The notes: generated from the letters alone by a model not told the origin. A stretch of DNA of 64,000 bases from Saussurea involucrata (GCA_033807775.1 CM066322.1:18279001-18343000); one strand, 5' to 3'; counted from the first letter of the stretch, positions 24,781 to 36,445 are shown. Numbers and translations are program-made.

Positions 24781-25213
24781 ATTGTTCAATTTTTTTCACC
24801 TTCTCGATTTCCCTCCATCATACCTTCGTTTGGCTATATCTGACGTCCAAGTCGGGAGTTGTTTGAACGTCAAAATAATCACCAAAGTAGGCTACTTGAA
24901 GTGTTCTATAACATTTTTTTTCATCCCACAGACAAAGATGTTTGGGATATCACTAACTATTGGGACGTTTTATGTTCATGTGGAATGACGTTTTAATGTA
25001 CTATCATTTTATGTTTTCTAACTTTCCAGTATTATAAAATTGAAAATTCATTAATTAATGGAAAATCATTTATTCAGGGTACGAAACCAACAAACATTAG
25101 CACCATCTAAGGATATAGTGCGTTACATTGATTAATCCATTTTTGTTTCTCAGTTACCTGTGCTTCTTGAAGTATTGCGAAGTCTCGTACAATCTTGTTG
25201 ACTTGTAAATTGT

Positions 25214-25438
25214 CTAAAAAATACGGTCTTCCTTATCTTTGATTTCGCTCTTCAATCTTTGAATTTCTTCCATGTCCGTTTCTATCCTTCTCATGTGTTT
25301 ATCCTTGTTGGCCATCATTTGTTGACACTTTTCAGTGAGTTCCTCTATCTCTGCCTCATTTTTCTGTATCGATCGTTTCATCCTTTCCGGCATTGTTTGT
25401 GAGGAATGGGGGTTTGAAGAGCATGCGTTTCTAGCCAT
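25214..25438 (-). CDS. small coiled-coil protein in the Mutator-like element
   Basis: A 74-residue frame starting MARNACSSNP. Residues from about 22 onward are highly charged and heptad-like (KNEAEIEELTEKCQQMM and RRIETDMEEIQRLKSE), which predicts one coiled coil. There is no signal peptide or enzyme motif, and the family is not recognised. A TATA-like CTATAAATATT lies on the minus strand at 25524-25534, about 88 bp before the ATG, which supports a real gene. It is divergent from the plus-strand coiled-coil gene at 26155 and shares the repeat-filled interval with it. It may be an accessory factor of the transposon, but no function is assigned. Confidence 0.55.
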   Translation of the reverse strand: MARNACSSNPHSSQTMPERMKRSIQKNEAEIEELTEKCQQMMANKDKHMRRIETDMEEIQRLKSEIKDKEDRIF

Positions 25439-25523
25439 GTGTTTGGATAAGGATGGGTGAAGATGATTTCAGTAGATGAAAAAGTTTGTATGGGTGTTGT
25501 GACTTCTAAGTTGGAAATAACGT

Positions 25524-26063
25524 AATATTTATAGCCACACGGAGTCACATTTGGTCAAAATAAACGTGCAACTTTTCAGAGGAATCTTGACAGCGACTTT
25601 TCAGAGGAATCTTGGCAGCGACTTTTCAGAGGAATCTTGGCATCCACTTTTCAGAGGAATCTTGGCAGCCACTTTTCAAAGTTAAGGACCTAAGTTGTAA
25701 TTATTCAAAGTTAAGGGACTTAAGTTGTAATATTCAAAGTTCAAGGACCTAAGTTGTAATATGCATAGATAAGGGACCTATCTTTTAATTATTCAAAGTT
25801 TGGGGACCTAAGTTGTAATTATTCAAAGTTAAGGGATCTAATTTGTAATTATGCAAAGTTAAATGAACTAGGTTGTAATTATGCAAAGTTAAGGGACCTA
25901 GGTTGTAATTATCAAAATATTCGTCTGCAAACGGTGTAGAGTGTAGAAAAGTGGTCAAAATATTCGTCTGCAAAAGTGACTGAATAACGACTACAAGATT
26001 CGCCTGAAAATAGATGATCTGAGGAATCTTGACCAAACCCACATTTTCACGACTATAAATAGA
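25524..26063. promoter_or_regulatory. divergent promoter with two repeat arrays
   Basis: TATA-like boxes face outward at 25524-25534 (minus) and 26053-26063 (plus), 88 and 92 bp from their ATGs. Between them lie five units of exactly 25 bp (starts 25571, 25596, 25621, 25646, 25671; core TTTTCAGAGGAATCTTGGCAG). About eight units of roughly 30 bp follow (25677-25910; core AAAGTTAAGGGACCTAAGTT). A doubled TCAAAATATTCGTCTGCAAA lies at 25912-25975. Confidence 0.6.
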
Positions 26064-26154
26064 TGGTATGAGGAAGTAGTAATTCACAACTTCCTATCTA
26101 TCATCTCTATCATCTACATCGTATACAAAAATTCAATACCTTTCGAATAACCCT

Positions 26155-26741
26155 ATGGGTGGAGGTTCACGATCAAACAAGAAAAGGTCAGCGAATGGGG
26201 CTGGAACTTCACGCTCCGCCGAGCAGCAACCATTGAATGATGGAAGTCTCCGGCGTAGCTGGAAGGTACCACGGACAGAGGAGGAATGGTCACAGTTTGG
26301 GAAAACTAGGGCCGATTGGCCAATAACAGAGGAAGAGATTGCAAAATGGGACTGTGCATGGGAGAACTACATCTACACACATAACTTTAATGAACCACCA
26401 ACCTATTCCGACAGGTTTGTTAACCCGTCGGAACACCCTCCGCAGTCTCAGGTCATGCCTCACAAATTGAGACTGTCTTGTGAGGAAGCGGAGGCCGATA
26501 TCCAAATAGTGAAAGACATATGGTTGAAAATAGGGAAATTCAGCAGCAGAAAGAGGAGCTGATAGAGGAGAAGAAGCGCCAGCTTGCGGAAATGAAGCGC
26601 GAGATGGCAGTCTTACAACAAGAGATATATGAAGAGGAGTATACGATGAGAGATGTCAAAGAAAGCTACACCGGTCTGGAGGAAATGATCAATGAAAAGT
26701 CAGAGTGTATCATCAAACTTAAGAACATCTACCCGTACTAG
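26155..26741 (+). pseudogene. coiled-coil gene in the Mutator-like element, frameshifted
   Basis: From ATG at 26155 a 135-codon frame starts with a basic, low-complexity region (about residues 1-30). A tryptophan-rich segment follows (SWKVPRTEEEWSQFGKTRADW). A second frame (26520-26741) overlaps it and encodes a long charged coiled coil (QQQKEELIEEKKRQLAEMK). The frames differ by two bases at ACATATGG (about 26516-26523), where an extra AT would explain the break, so I treat them as one gene of about 190 codons. A TATA box lies 92 bp upstream. The family is not recognised. Tryptophan-rich plus coiled-coil architecture would suit a DNA- or protein-binding role, but that is inference. An alternative is two independent overlapping frames. 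Confidence 0.55.
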
Positions 26742-26743
26742 AT

Positions 26744-26970
26744 ATCTGTAAGGGTTGTCGGTTTACTTTAGATGCTTCCTTATTTTCCTTCTAACCATAT
26801 ATGTCTTAATAAAGTTGAAAACATTAATGTAACATAAAGACATAGCAAACACTTATGATTACTTTACTTTACACACAAGAACACTTAACAAACACGATAA
26901 GGTAGATAAAATGAACGCGTTAAACGCCAACACCAGCTCTTAACATACATGATATAGTCGTTACACAATC
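26744..26970. repeat. convergent 3' interval, copy 1
   Basis: Matches 28108-28290 in order: GTAAGGG.TGTCG.TTTACTTTAGATGC, an AATAAA-like signal, ACACACAAGAA, and AACACGATAA.GTAGATAAAATGA. It separates the 3' ends of the plus coiled-coil gene and the minus PB1-like gene. Confidence 0.75.
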
Positions 26971-27370
26971 ATTTAAATGTCAAAGTACGACTACTCGATG
27001 CTTGGTTTTTTGGGAGTCCCCTCCGACTTCTTATATGCTCTGGTGATACAAGTTTGGAATTGTTAAGCTCAACTTTCTTGCTATACACTTCAATGACTGT
27101 ATGGCCGTCAACATATTGACGTATATTGGCCACATCTTCATCTGTAGTTAATTCTACCAGTCCAGTCAATAAGTCTGCATTCGGCCTTTTAAAATACAAC
27201 CTATAATATTGTTGTTCATCGTAGTCTAGCTTCTTCATGATCTGGTGAAGTAGTTGCATTGAAAGATCGTCGACATCTAACATGTCAACATAAACTTCAA
27301 GTCCACGAAAGTAATGTCTTTTCGGTGGATCTGTAAAGTACCCTTGATGGTGAAGTTTCATGGTGAACAT
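26969..27370 (-). CDS. PB1-like domain protein in the Mutator-like element
   Basis: A 133-residue frame starting MFTMKLHHQGYFTDPP. The N-terminus (hydrophobic-basic strand, then YVDMLDVDDLSM and later YYRLYFKRPNADL) matches the PB1-like domain that I know from genes inside plant Mutator-like elements. The C-terminus is basic and serine-rich. The start is followed by an uninterrupted frame. Upstream, 27650-27785 carries 23-bp repeats with the same core as the divergent promoter at 25571, in the same orientation relative to this gene. A role in protein-protein contact during transposition is inference. An upstream exon cannot be excluded, because AG sites precede the ATG. Confidence 0.6.
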   Translation of the reverse strand: MFTMKLHHQGYFTDPPKRHYFRGLEVYVDMLDVDDLSMQLLHQIMKKLDYDEQQYYRLYFKRPNADLLTGLVELTTDEDVANIRQYVDGHTVIEVYSKKVELNNSKLVSPEHIRSRRGLPKNQASSSRTLTFK

Positions 27371-27649
27371 TTCAGGATAAACAACTATTCATGATCATTA
27401 TCAACGTTAGCCTTATACAATTAACGCAACTAAATAACTTGAAAAATATACACACTAACCATATAACTCGGTGGTAGTGGTTGGGAGCGATTGAGATAAA
27501 CACCTGAAGCTCCAAACATGTAGGACTTTTTCTTGAATGAAGGCTATGTTCCTATTTATGTGGTTTGGTAACCCTCCAACACCGACGAATTTAAACCAAA
27601 CCGGAAAAATGGAGAAAACGTGCAAAAAATGAAAAGACTGGCAGATTTG

Positions 27650-27785
27650 TCTGAAAAGCAGCCAACTTCGTCTGAAAAAGGCTGCCATATTCGTCTGAAA
27701 AAGGCTGCCAGATTCCTCTGAAAAAGACTGCCAGATTCCTCTGAAAAAGACTGCCAGATTCCTCTGAAAAAGGCTGGAAGATTCC
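27650..27785 (-). promoter_or_regulatory. 23-bp repeat array upstream of the PB1-like gene
   Basis: TCTGAAAAAG recurs at 27671, 27694, 27717, 27740 and 27763, a strict 23-bp period. On the minus strand the unit reads GGAATCTGGCAGNCTTTTTC, the same core as the 25-bp units at 25571-25676. Confidence 0.55.
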
Positions 27786-28107
27786 TGTGGCGCAGATGTA
27801 GACGTTCGAACATCATAGACGGATGCTAACCCATGTCGTCGATTCTTATGTTGTTCATTACCAGTAAGTAAGTAAGCTGTAAGATAACTTAATGGTATGT
27901 TCAAACAACCTAATTATACACTTATATTCTTACTCTTCAACAATCCTTAGAAACTTAAAAAAAAGCTCGTAGGATGAAAGTTATGTTGATTATCAGTTGG
28001 ATCTTATTCGTGATTGAAATAACCCTATTTAGGGTTTTCTTGCTTTCTTCCAATCAAATTTATGTTGACTGATGATGGACGAATTTGTGTAATTTAACGC
28101 TTTCTAT

Positions 28108-28290
28108 TTGTAAGGGATGTCGATTTACTTTAGATGCATTGTATTCGTTTCTATGTTTTCAATAAAATGATGGTTTAATGTTTACTTTATTGTACACACA
28201 AGAAAACTTAAGAAACACGATAAAGTAGATAAAATGATGTTATATATAAAAACAAGAGCAGTTAGCATACAAGATTGGGTCGTTAAATCA
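28108..28290. repeat. convergent 3' interval, copy 2
   Basis: Second copy of 26744-26970, located just downstream of the transposase stop codon. The stretch 27905-28107 holds nothing else recognisable. Confidence 0.75.
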
Positions 28291-30952
28291 ATGGAAATCA
28301 ATGTTCAGGTCAATGCTATCATATCTTAGAGAACCATGTGGTTCTAGCTCTGATGGGCCCTGCGAGCTACTTCTTTGGCTAACCGAACGTCTACTCCTAG
28401 GCACGCTTGAAGGGGCAGGAGTTGGACATTCTCCATGAGTATGTCCTACTGCTTGGCACCTACTACATTTCCTCTGTATAGGATCTTCACTACGAGATGG
28501 ACGTCGGTCGTTCTTTCTTGGTCTCCCGGCTCTATTATTAGTTATTAATGGTGGATAACATGTTGGAAGGGGGACGTGTGGAAACACCCATGATTCAAGG
28601 GGTTCAGCTGGATTGATTACCTCCCGATATGTTTCCCGGTAAGTTTCAGACGTGTAGAAAGGTACGGCCAAATCGTTGCAGTCTCTACGACCCATATGCC
28701 TTGCAGCAACGATGGCATGACCGCACGGTAACCCAGAATTTTGCCATTGCAGACATGAACAAACATGGTCGGTCATATCGACCATCGCGTCAAAACGGTT
28801 ATCCCGAACCTGGTACTTCCCATATCCAATTTCGCTTACCCTCCATGTCGCGAACCTTCCCGCCCTTCTGAGAATTATCTCCTCCGCCTTTGGTGTGACT
28901 CTATTAGTCATTTCACCTATTTTTCGCCGTCGTAGTTGGTACCATTATTGTTGAAAGGTTCTAAAGTACTCTATAAGTTGTACAATCAGTAATCTACGAG
29001 CAAAACAAGACAGTGCATTCACCAACTCGACACTATTGGAGGTCAGAATGTCATACCATTGTGCAGGAAAATGGGGCATCGACCACCTCTCCGGTCCAGC
29101 ATCGTCCATAACTTGTGTTGCACGATCAACACTAACTCGTAGTGCATTCATGTACTAGTCAAACTCCCGAACTGTGTACGCTTTGCATGCCTTCCAGTAG
29201 GTCGTGTGGTAGGTTGTAATAGGTTTGTCCCTGCTTTTCGCGTTCATCTCTAAATGACGACAACATATAGCGTGAGGGGTGTTTGGGTACGTGGCAGAGA
29301 TTGTGGCGCTTATGGAAGGAGCCCTGTCGGACATAAACAGCAACCCTGGGGGGTCTCCAATACATTCTCTCAACATAGACATAAACCAACTCCACTCCTC
29401 CCCGGTCTCGGACTAGCCTACTCCGAAAGCTATGGGCACGATGTTGTTATTGTCGTTCATCGCAACCGCCAAGAATATCGTACCCAAGTAACGTCCCTTT
29501 AAGTGGCCAACGTCGATTACCAGGACATGACGCATATTTGTTAAAAATGTGTGGATCTGCAAAAACGTATGTGTTTATCATTGTAAACGTTATAATTTAT
29601 AATGTGTAAACATATGACTTATTAATATACGTACCGCACATCCAAGGGCAACAAAGCACAACTCAAAACGTCCGTTTAAATCCATCCTTAACTTGGTGCG
29701 TGTTCCAGGATTCTGCAGCTCCAAAATATATAAATACGCAGGGAGTCGTTCATACGACTCCTCGAGAGTGCCTCTCACCATTAGTTGTGTGTTGCATCGC
29801 GCACGCCACCCTTGGTGGTAACCAATTGTGATCCCGTACTGCAGGTTTATATCGTTGACGATGTCCTTTAGACGAAATGCCCTGCTAGCATCAAGAAATT
29901 TGCCTTTCAGTATGTGGCCCAAAGTCCTTTTGTTGGCTTGTTTGTGGTTGGGATTCAGTTGCGTCCTCGAACAACTGTGTATGTCGTGCAACTTTCTAAC
30001 GGTAAACATCCCTCCTTTAGGGCCCACGGACCTCGCGGACATACGCCAACTACAATTTTCTCTCACACATACAACCTCGTATCTGAGTTTGTCGGATTTC
30101 TTCGTTCTACTTTCGAAAACCCTCTTCCATGAACTTAATTCCGAGTTGTATGGCCATGTCGTTCTTTGTATCAGATAATTGACCTTCATGTATCCTTGAA
30201 TTGCAATTATAAGGAACGGGTTCGTACGTTGGTATATGGGTCTCCGGGGTTGGAAGGATGGGAGGCATATCAAAATAATCATTCAACTCACCAAACGATT
30301 TATTACTAGGGGTATATTTTTCTACTTATTCGTCCTCATCACTATCGGTATCCGATCTATCTATATCAGATCTACCCATTGTGAAAACATGGGTTTCGTC
30401 ATCAGCAACTCCAGCAAACCGTCTTTCTTGGTCTTCTTCTTCCTCTTCTTCTTCTCGTTGTGTCTTCGGAACAAAATCGGGATAACATTCGTTAAGACCA
30501 TATGTTGGGTCGTAGGACGCCTGAAATTGAGAATTAGGCTCCAGTTGATTACCACCAACATGGGTTTCGTCATCACCTTCGTCATCGTCTTCGTCACCAC
30601 CTTCGTCATCGTCTTCGTCATCACCTTCGTCGCACATCGATGAATCGGCATACACAAAAAATGCTGGAGGTCTTTCTGACTGGGCTGCAAATTGCATAAA
30701 AGAAGAGATATCTTCATCGTCGGATAACTCCAACATTGACCCATGATCATTCTTGTAAACTAGCTTGCAAATAGCAGAAAGTTGGATTCCACATTTTTGC
30801 ATGCCGTATGCAAGAAACTTCTTATGTGAATTTTTTACTGGCAATTTTACACCATGCTTAGATTTACAAGAAAAATTAGACTCATTGTTGTCTTGCACCC
30901 ATTCACCATCACAACATAAATATATCTTAGCTTTTTCAACAGATAAACTCAT
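28288..30952 (-). pseudogene. MuDR-type transposase, several stop codons
   Basis: The protein would cut and join element ends. It starts at ATG 30952 (MSLSVEKAK) with a PB1-like N-terminus and an acidic Asp/Glu run (30560-30650). A MuDR DNA-binding region follows in 29590-30130 (CVRENCSWRM, then a conserved HSC). A 78-bp intron at 29557-29634 has GT-AG ends. The DDE region lies in 29155-29556, with the first Asp in VIDVGHLKG and the second in FMSDRAPS. A SWIM zinc finger (CSCLQW and CGH) and a CCHC knuckle (CSRCQAVGHTHGEC) close it. Breaks: TAA at 30326-30328, a frameshift near 30110-30120, TAG at 29413-29415, TAG at 29155-29157 and TAA at 28945-28947. All later pieces stay in one frame, so most damage is point nonsense. 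It is not functional as it stands. Confidence 0.88.
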
Positions 30953-31160
30953 TTTTAAGTAGTATCTCAGAAAGAAAATACTGAAATGATGCAGAAAGAA
31001 AGCAAGAAAGAACAATGGAATGGATGTGAATTGCAACTACAATTGAATGGATGAACGACTATTGAATGCATCTTATTGACATCTTTATAGATGAAATTTC
31101 AGTAGGGAAGATGAATTACAACCACAAATTCATCTTCCATGGTACAATAATTGAACAATT

Positions 31161-31394
31161 TCAGACAAAAGGTGTGGAAAAAAATAGTAAACTAATGCAA
31201 AAACACGTGAAAAACTCCAAAAACATGAAATGTAATTAGGGTTTTGTAGTTTTTGGCTCTACATCCGCGATAGAGGGGGGAGGGGTCCTCGATCGAGGGT
31301 TGGGGTCCTCGATCGATGATTCTCGATGGGTGGGGGGGGTAGTTTGGAAAATGGGGAGAGAGATGGGGTATTGGGTAAACAAATTTCGAACTCG
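31161..31394 (-). repeat. right TIR of the Mutator-like element
   Basis: Inverted counterpart of 24514-24780. It ends at about AAATTTCGAACTCG, next to the right copy of the duplication. Confidence 0.85.
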
Positions 31395-31525
31395 CGTTTT
31401 TCCGATGAGCGACTTGAGGCCGCAAGGAAGGCCACGTAAGTCACTGTTGTCTCTAGAACCCGCGTTTTTCGATGAGCTTCACGCGACATCTCCACCCAGA
31501 CTTGACCTTGGCGTCTCCACCCAGA

Positions 31526-31606
<81 letters not shown>

Positions 31607-31610
<4 letters not shown>

Positions 31611-31861
31611 CAGGTTCCGGGGAAACCTCAAATAAACGGAAAACTAAGGAACACTCTGGTAGCCCTTTCATCTGGCGGTATGCACTTGTGCATATAAGTG
31701 ATTATGTTGTGTTTTGGTTTTTATGCCCAAGTGCACTTGTGCATATGCACATGTGCATGTTACAAATTACTTGTATGCACACGTGCATACCGTTTAGATG
31801 AAGGGATACGAGGGTGTTCTTCAGTTTTCCGTTTTTATGAGGTTTTCCCATGAACCTGACC
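31607..31861. mobile_element. foldback MITE A, intact copy
   Basis: 255 bp, with TIRs GGGTCAGGTTCCGGGGAAAC and the complement of TTTTCCCATGAACCTGACC, flanked by TA repeats. It shows the empty site for the solo LTR at 21520. Confidence 0.8.
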
Positions 31862-31874
31862 ATATATATATATA

Positions 31875-32142
31875 GGGTGGATTTCAATTGCAAACCAGAC
31901 AGTTTGTACAAATTTTGCAAACCAATCTTAGCCGTTTATCAAGTCTAATAAATATTTGATTTTATTATGTTTCCTAATCTAAAGTCATGATCGTAATTAA
32001 TGAACCTATCATATTCCATATATATCTCAATCCTAATTAATGAATCATGATAATTGTTCATAGATATATATATATATTGTTTTCTAATATAGTGGTTTGC
32101 AAAGTTTGTACAAACTGTTTGATTTGCAATTGAAATCCACCC
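31875..32142. mobile_element. foldback MITE B, right copy
   Basis: GGGTGGATTTCAATTGCAAA at the left end is complementary to the right end. It is homologous to 23649-23913. Confidence 0.8.
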
Positions 32143-34087
32143 TATATATATATATATATTACTGTCTGGTTTGCACATGTGCGTGTTACAAATTACTTGT
32201 ATATACAAGTACATACCGTCTAGATAAATCATCATTTATCTGTCTTTTTGAAGTTTTCTTCTAAATTTGACCCTATATTATTTATAAAATTTTCTCAAAT
32301 ATTATTTTTCATAATATAAATCAAAATCTCAATTTAACACCACAAGAACATTTGATAAATTTTGGGAAGCAATTATACTAATTTAGTAGTTTGGCATTAG
32401 GACACCCTTTCAGGAAAAAAATATACTAGTAGTTTCTAAAACTATATGATATTTTTAGAAGTTTGAGAATTATTTGAAGTTTTTTAGAATTCAAATTTGA
32501 GCAAAAACATGATTTTTTATAATCTTTTGAATTTTAAATTTTAAAATTTTAAGAAATGGAGGAAGGAGAAGTGGAGAACAAAAGTAAGCGGATTTCACCC
32601 CAAATTCCATTTCCATCCCTAAACTCAAAATCATTCTCTCTTCCTCTCTCCACAAGTCGCCTTCCTCACAAACCGAGCTTGCTAAATCCAATATCTACTT
32701 CCAATGGAACATATTGGAAGTTCGGATGTCGGGAACAAGAGAAATAGGTAGAAATAGGTATTCTTCCCAGTGACTATTTCTTGCTGCTTATGCTTTCGAT
32801 TGTGATTTCTTTTCTATTTGTCTTCTGAACCTGTTGATTTGTTTAGATGCAAGCACTATAAAAGAAGATGTGAGATTCGTGCTCATTGTTGCAACGAGCA
32901 TTTGGATGTCACCATTGTCATTATGAGGTTACGTTAATAATCTATTATTTCTGCTTTCTGTTCAATTAGACCATTCATCATCTTGTAACTAGTATTATTA
33001 GTTGATTTGATCGTTTCTGACCTACTTTTAGATCTATTTTCGAGTGCGTGAATAGTTCCCAATCGACGATTAGAATTTTGTAGCTTGTTGGATCATTCTT
33101 CTTATGCTTTTCTTTTTCCTTCTTCAGAAAATGTTGGACAACCCGTCCGATTGGCATGATCTTCTTATTTGACGCTCAATATGTACTTGAAATTAAGTGG
33201 GTGCATGCCCGGTTTGGACCCGAATATCATATGTATTCTATTCCAAGCCACATTTAGGAATACGTTGTTAGTTTTGGTGTATAAAGTCAAACACAAGCCT
33301 GGGCTTGATTTTGTTTTCTTTATGATTTGATACAACTGTTTTGTAAACTACGCATTGCTGAATGGTTTTCTGGTTGCATCAATACATTGCTAACATGAAG
33401 TGTTGTATGCCTTCCGGTTCTGACTACATGCATGTTTGTTGCAGGTTATTTGTTTACGTTGTGACTCTGAGCAGCCGGTATATTTTTGTGGCTCAAACTA
33501 GAACCAATTTCTTTAATTTTTTGTAACACCCTAAAAATCATGGTAACTTTAAACCTTAATCTTAACAAGTTTAAATATAAGATCTGCCAAGCTTTTATAC
33601 ATAAACAGAGAATTAACCTTGCGGATTCATATATACACCAATGCAATCTCAAAATAACTCATTAATCTAATCCAGTCAACTAAGATCAGATTAAACTGGT
33701 TATCTAGGATTTACCAAAATCTCCTCACTAAGGCGAACTTCTCCATTTAGATCCAAAAGTATAAACTCGAATACACTTGTCCCACATCCCTTTACTTTCC
33801 CGAGCTAGTACCTGGTAAGAAAATATAATTTGAAATGATTAGGCTAATGCCTAGTGAGAACATTTAGTTTCAAAACATTTTCTTACCATATGTTTCAACA
33901 TCTTACGATGACGGGATTAAACCCGATTCCATGAATATGACCGACACCAAATCAGTCATGATATCATGTTCAAGAGCCCACTACGAATCACCACGGATTC
34001 TAGATAATGCTCATATCCAAGAAATCACAATTATCCATGTCAATTTCTTGGAAAGGAAGTAGAGATTACAATTAAGCCATGCCTATC

Positions 34088-36445
34088 TGTAACGTCCCAA
34101 AAATTACAAGTAATTTAAATTTTTAAAATTAATGCATTTCACTATAATCAAACCACAAGTTCACAAATCCCATTACAATAAAAATAAACGTCGTTGATTT
34201 AAACCGTCAGACAAAGTTAAGCAGCGGAAAAGTTATATAATTAAATCCCCATTTAATAAAAATTTAACTTAAACAGTCTTCGCCTCGCGCTCGTGTGTAC
34301 CGTCATGCCCGACTGCTACTCGCACCTGAAATCATAAGATAATGGGAAGGGGTAAGCACGAAGCTTAGTGAATTCAAACCATAAATAGGATCGCAATTAT
34401 ATCAGCATCACCCTTAAACAGCTAGTTATCGCAACCAACTCATACCATGCAATCACGTCCTTCACCCAGATTTATATATACCAAAAACACCAGCACATAT
34501 ATTTCTTGGAACATCCATCAAGAAAATATATCACGATTAATAATAAGCCCTATACTTCTTGGAACGACCATCAAGAAGATATAATCACAACTCATTATAC
34601 AAACACATATACTTCTTGCAACAACCATCAAGAAAATATATCACCATTAACAATAAACCTTATACTTCTTGGAACGACCATCAAGAAGATATAATCACAA
34701 CTCATTATACAAACACATATACTTCTTGGAACAACCATCAAGAAAATATATCACCATTAACAATAAACCTTATACTTCTTGGAACGACCATCAAAAAGAT
34801 ATAATCGCAACTCATTATACAAACACATATACTTCTTGGAACCACCATCAAGAAGTACATCAATCACAGTTCAATATATATACACAATTATATATACCCC
34901 ATAACACAATAATATCAACAAACAATCATAACTATCACACTCGAGCTATAGTAATACAAATATAATTCCCATCCTATTTAGTGAGAGAACTCGCATCGAA
35001 AGCAAAGCTTATGTCCTCAACAGCAACACGAACCGGCCAACACCAGCTCACCTTTTTCCACCTAAATAAGTGTTAACAAAAGTCAAAGTGACGCCCCAAC
35101 CCAAAGCCACGACTACTAAATTATAAAATACATTTTCCAGTTTTTACTCTCAACACACAGGTCTGTTCGGGACCTGTTTAACCCCTTATAAACTGATAAA
35201 TCCAGGAATATTTTTCCATATTCACAAAGTCCCATGTCTTAGGGTTCCAGGGACATATCGCACGCGCTCTAACGATTTTTCTACAATTTACTATGGCTTT
35301 TACAAAACCGACTTGCAGCACAGTGAAAAACAGGACCTTTCAGTACAAAACAGCAATTTGACACTAGCTATGGTCCGAACTGGTTTTTCGTAAAACATAT
35401 GAAACTTACTAGACTCAGAATGGGAGATTTTGGCACTGATTTCACCCCAATACGATGTTTCTATAAAAAGTTATGGATTTCACAAAACAGTGGCAGAAAT
35501 TGTGAATTTCACATGAAGTGACGAATATTGATTATAAATCCATTAAGTCATAGCTTAACCCAAACAGACCCGAATGAACCTTTGAGGATGCAAACAAATA
35601 GGGTATTCTAAATGCAAGTAAAAACAACCCCAAAACATACAATCAACAACCACAATGAGACCCCAAAATTTTAGCGTGGAAAACCCCTCAAAATCGAGAG
35701 TAAAAACCACGGGACTACTAGAGCCGCTTCAAATCCACTACCACCAATATTAGAGCAATAAAAAGTCTTCTCTAGATTATACTAGAGGCATACAAAACCA
35801 TCATACACTTGGAAATAAGCACATCAAGATGTATGGAACCAAAATAGAGCAAGAATGGAGAAAAATCACCACAAAGTTACTACTGTGCAGAACCCCACGA
35901 AACCATGACCTCCGGACCTCAAAACCACGATCCCACCGTCCAGAATGTTGATGAAGATGTCGTGAAGCTGGTCACCAAAAATCACGACGATCCGACCGTT
36001 CAATCTCCGGGAAACAGAAGTTTTCTGCAGCTAGGTTTACAAATACGAAAAATGGAGCTCTCTCACTTTTTCTTGTTTCTCTCTACTCTCTCTTTTGTTG
36101 CTACTCTCTCTCGGCCGAACTCACAAGGGAAGGGGAGGGAGGGGCCGTAGGGTTTTTCCTTCTCCCTTTCTTTCCTCTTTTCTTCCTTGCCAAGCCACGA
36201 AACCAACACCCTCAAAATGAAACATGAAATCGGTTTTGGGTTGTGCATGGGCCGAAATGTACATTGTTTGGCCCTTTAACAATTTGATCCCTCAACTAAT
36301 TCCATCTCACACTCTAACCAACGATTTGACATAATTAACTATTAGGTCCAATTCGTCTAACCCCGTTAACGGAAACTACGTTAAATAAAACTTAAGAGAA
36401 AAGAATTAATAAAAAGAAAATACATATTGGGATACGAGCTTTACA
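34088..36445 (-). mobile_element. solo LTR with CTATC target duplication
   Basis: 2358 bp, plus-strand ends TGTAACGTCCC and GAGCTTTACA, flanked by CTATC at 34083-34087 and 36446-36450. The uninterrupted sister LTR (41580) shows the empty site. Its ends are the complement of the LTR at 52956 (TGTAAAGC and GGGACGTTACA), so it is the same family in the opposite orientation. About 110-bp tandem repeats at 34500-34860 carry CTTCTTG and CAAGAAG pairs. Confidence 0.92.

Larger units (their letters stand above)
24514..31394. mobile_element. Mutator-like element with 230-270-bp TIRs
   Basis: The left TIR (24514-24780) and right TIR (31161-31394) share, in inverted orientation, TTTGTTTACCC, CCATCTCTCTCCCCAT, CGATCGAG motifs, CATGTTTTTGGAGTTT and CCACACCTTT. 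They enclose a minus-strand MuDR-type transposase gene (28288-30952) and three other genes: a minus-strand coiled-coil gene (25214-25438), a plus-strand coiled-coil gene (26155-26741) and a minus-strand PB1-like gene (26969-27370). No matching 9-bp target duplication was found. The left TIR carries an 18-base C run (24571-24588). The transposase is degraded, so this copy is probably not autonomous. Confidence 0.88.
31405..32290 (+). repeat. right copy of the duplication flanking the Mutator-like element
   Basis: Same order as 21160-24065: a GCGACTTGAGG LTR scrap, a CT/TA microsatellite (TA run about 31548-31606), MITE A at 31607-31861, MITE B at 31875-32142, and a tail ending near TTTGACCCTATAT. 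Confidence 0.85.

Noticed and set aside
27455..27904. Open frames of 149 and 86 codons on the minus strand
   Set aside because: They run through the 23-bp repeat array, and two frames overlap there with similar repetitive peptides. The repeat, not coding, keeps them open.
30236..30643. 135-codon plus frame with hydrophobic VFVTTFVIVF repeats
   Set aside because: It is the complement of the acidic Asp/Glu run of the transposase gene.
33517..33521. TTTTT as proof of the outer element's target duplication
   Set aside because: A homopolymer match is weak. I rely instead on exon continuity across the insertion.
34506..34965. Overlapping 62-98-codon frames with repeated peptides
   Set aside because: Products of the 110-bp tandem repeats in the solo LTR.
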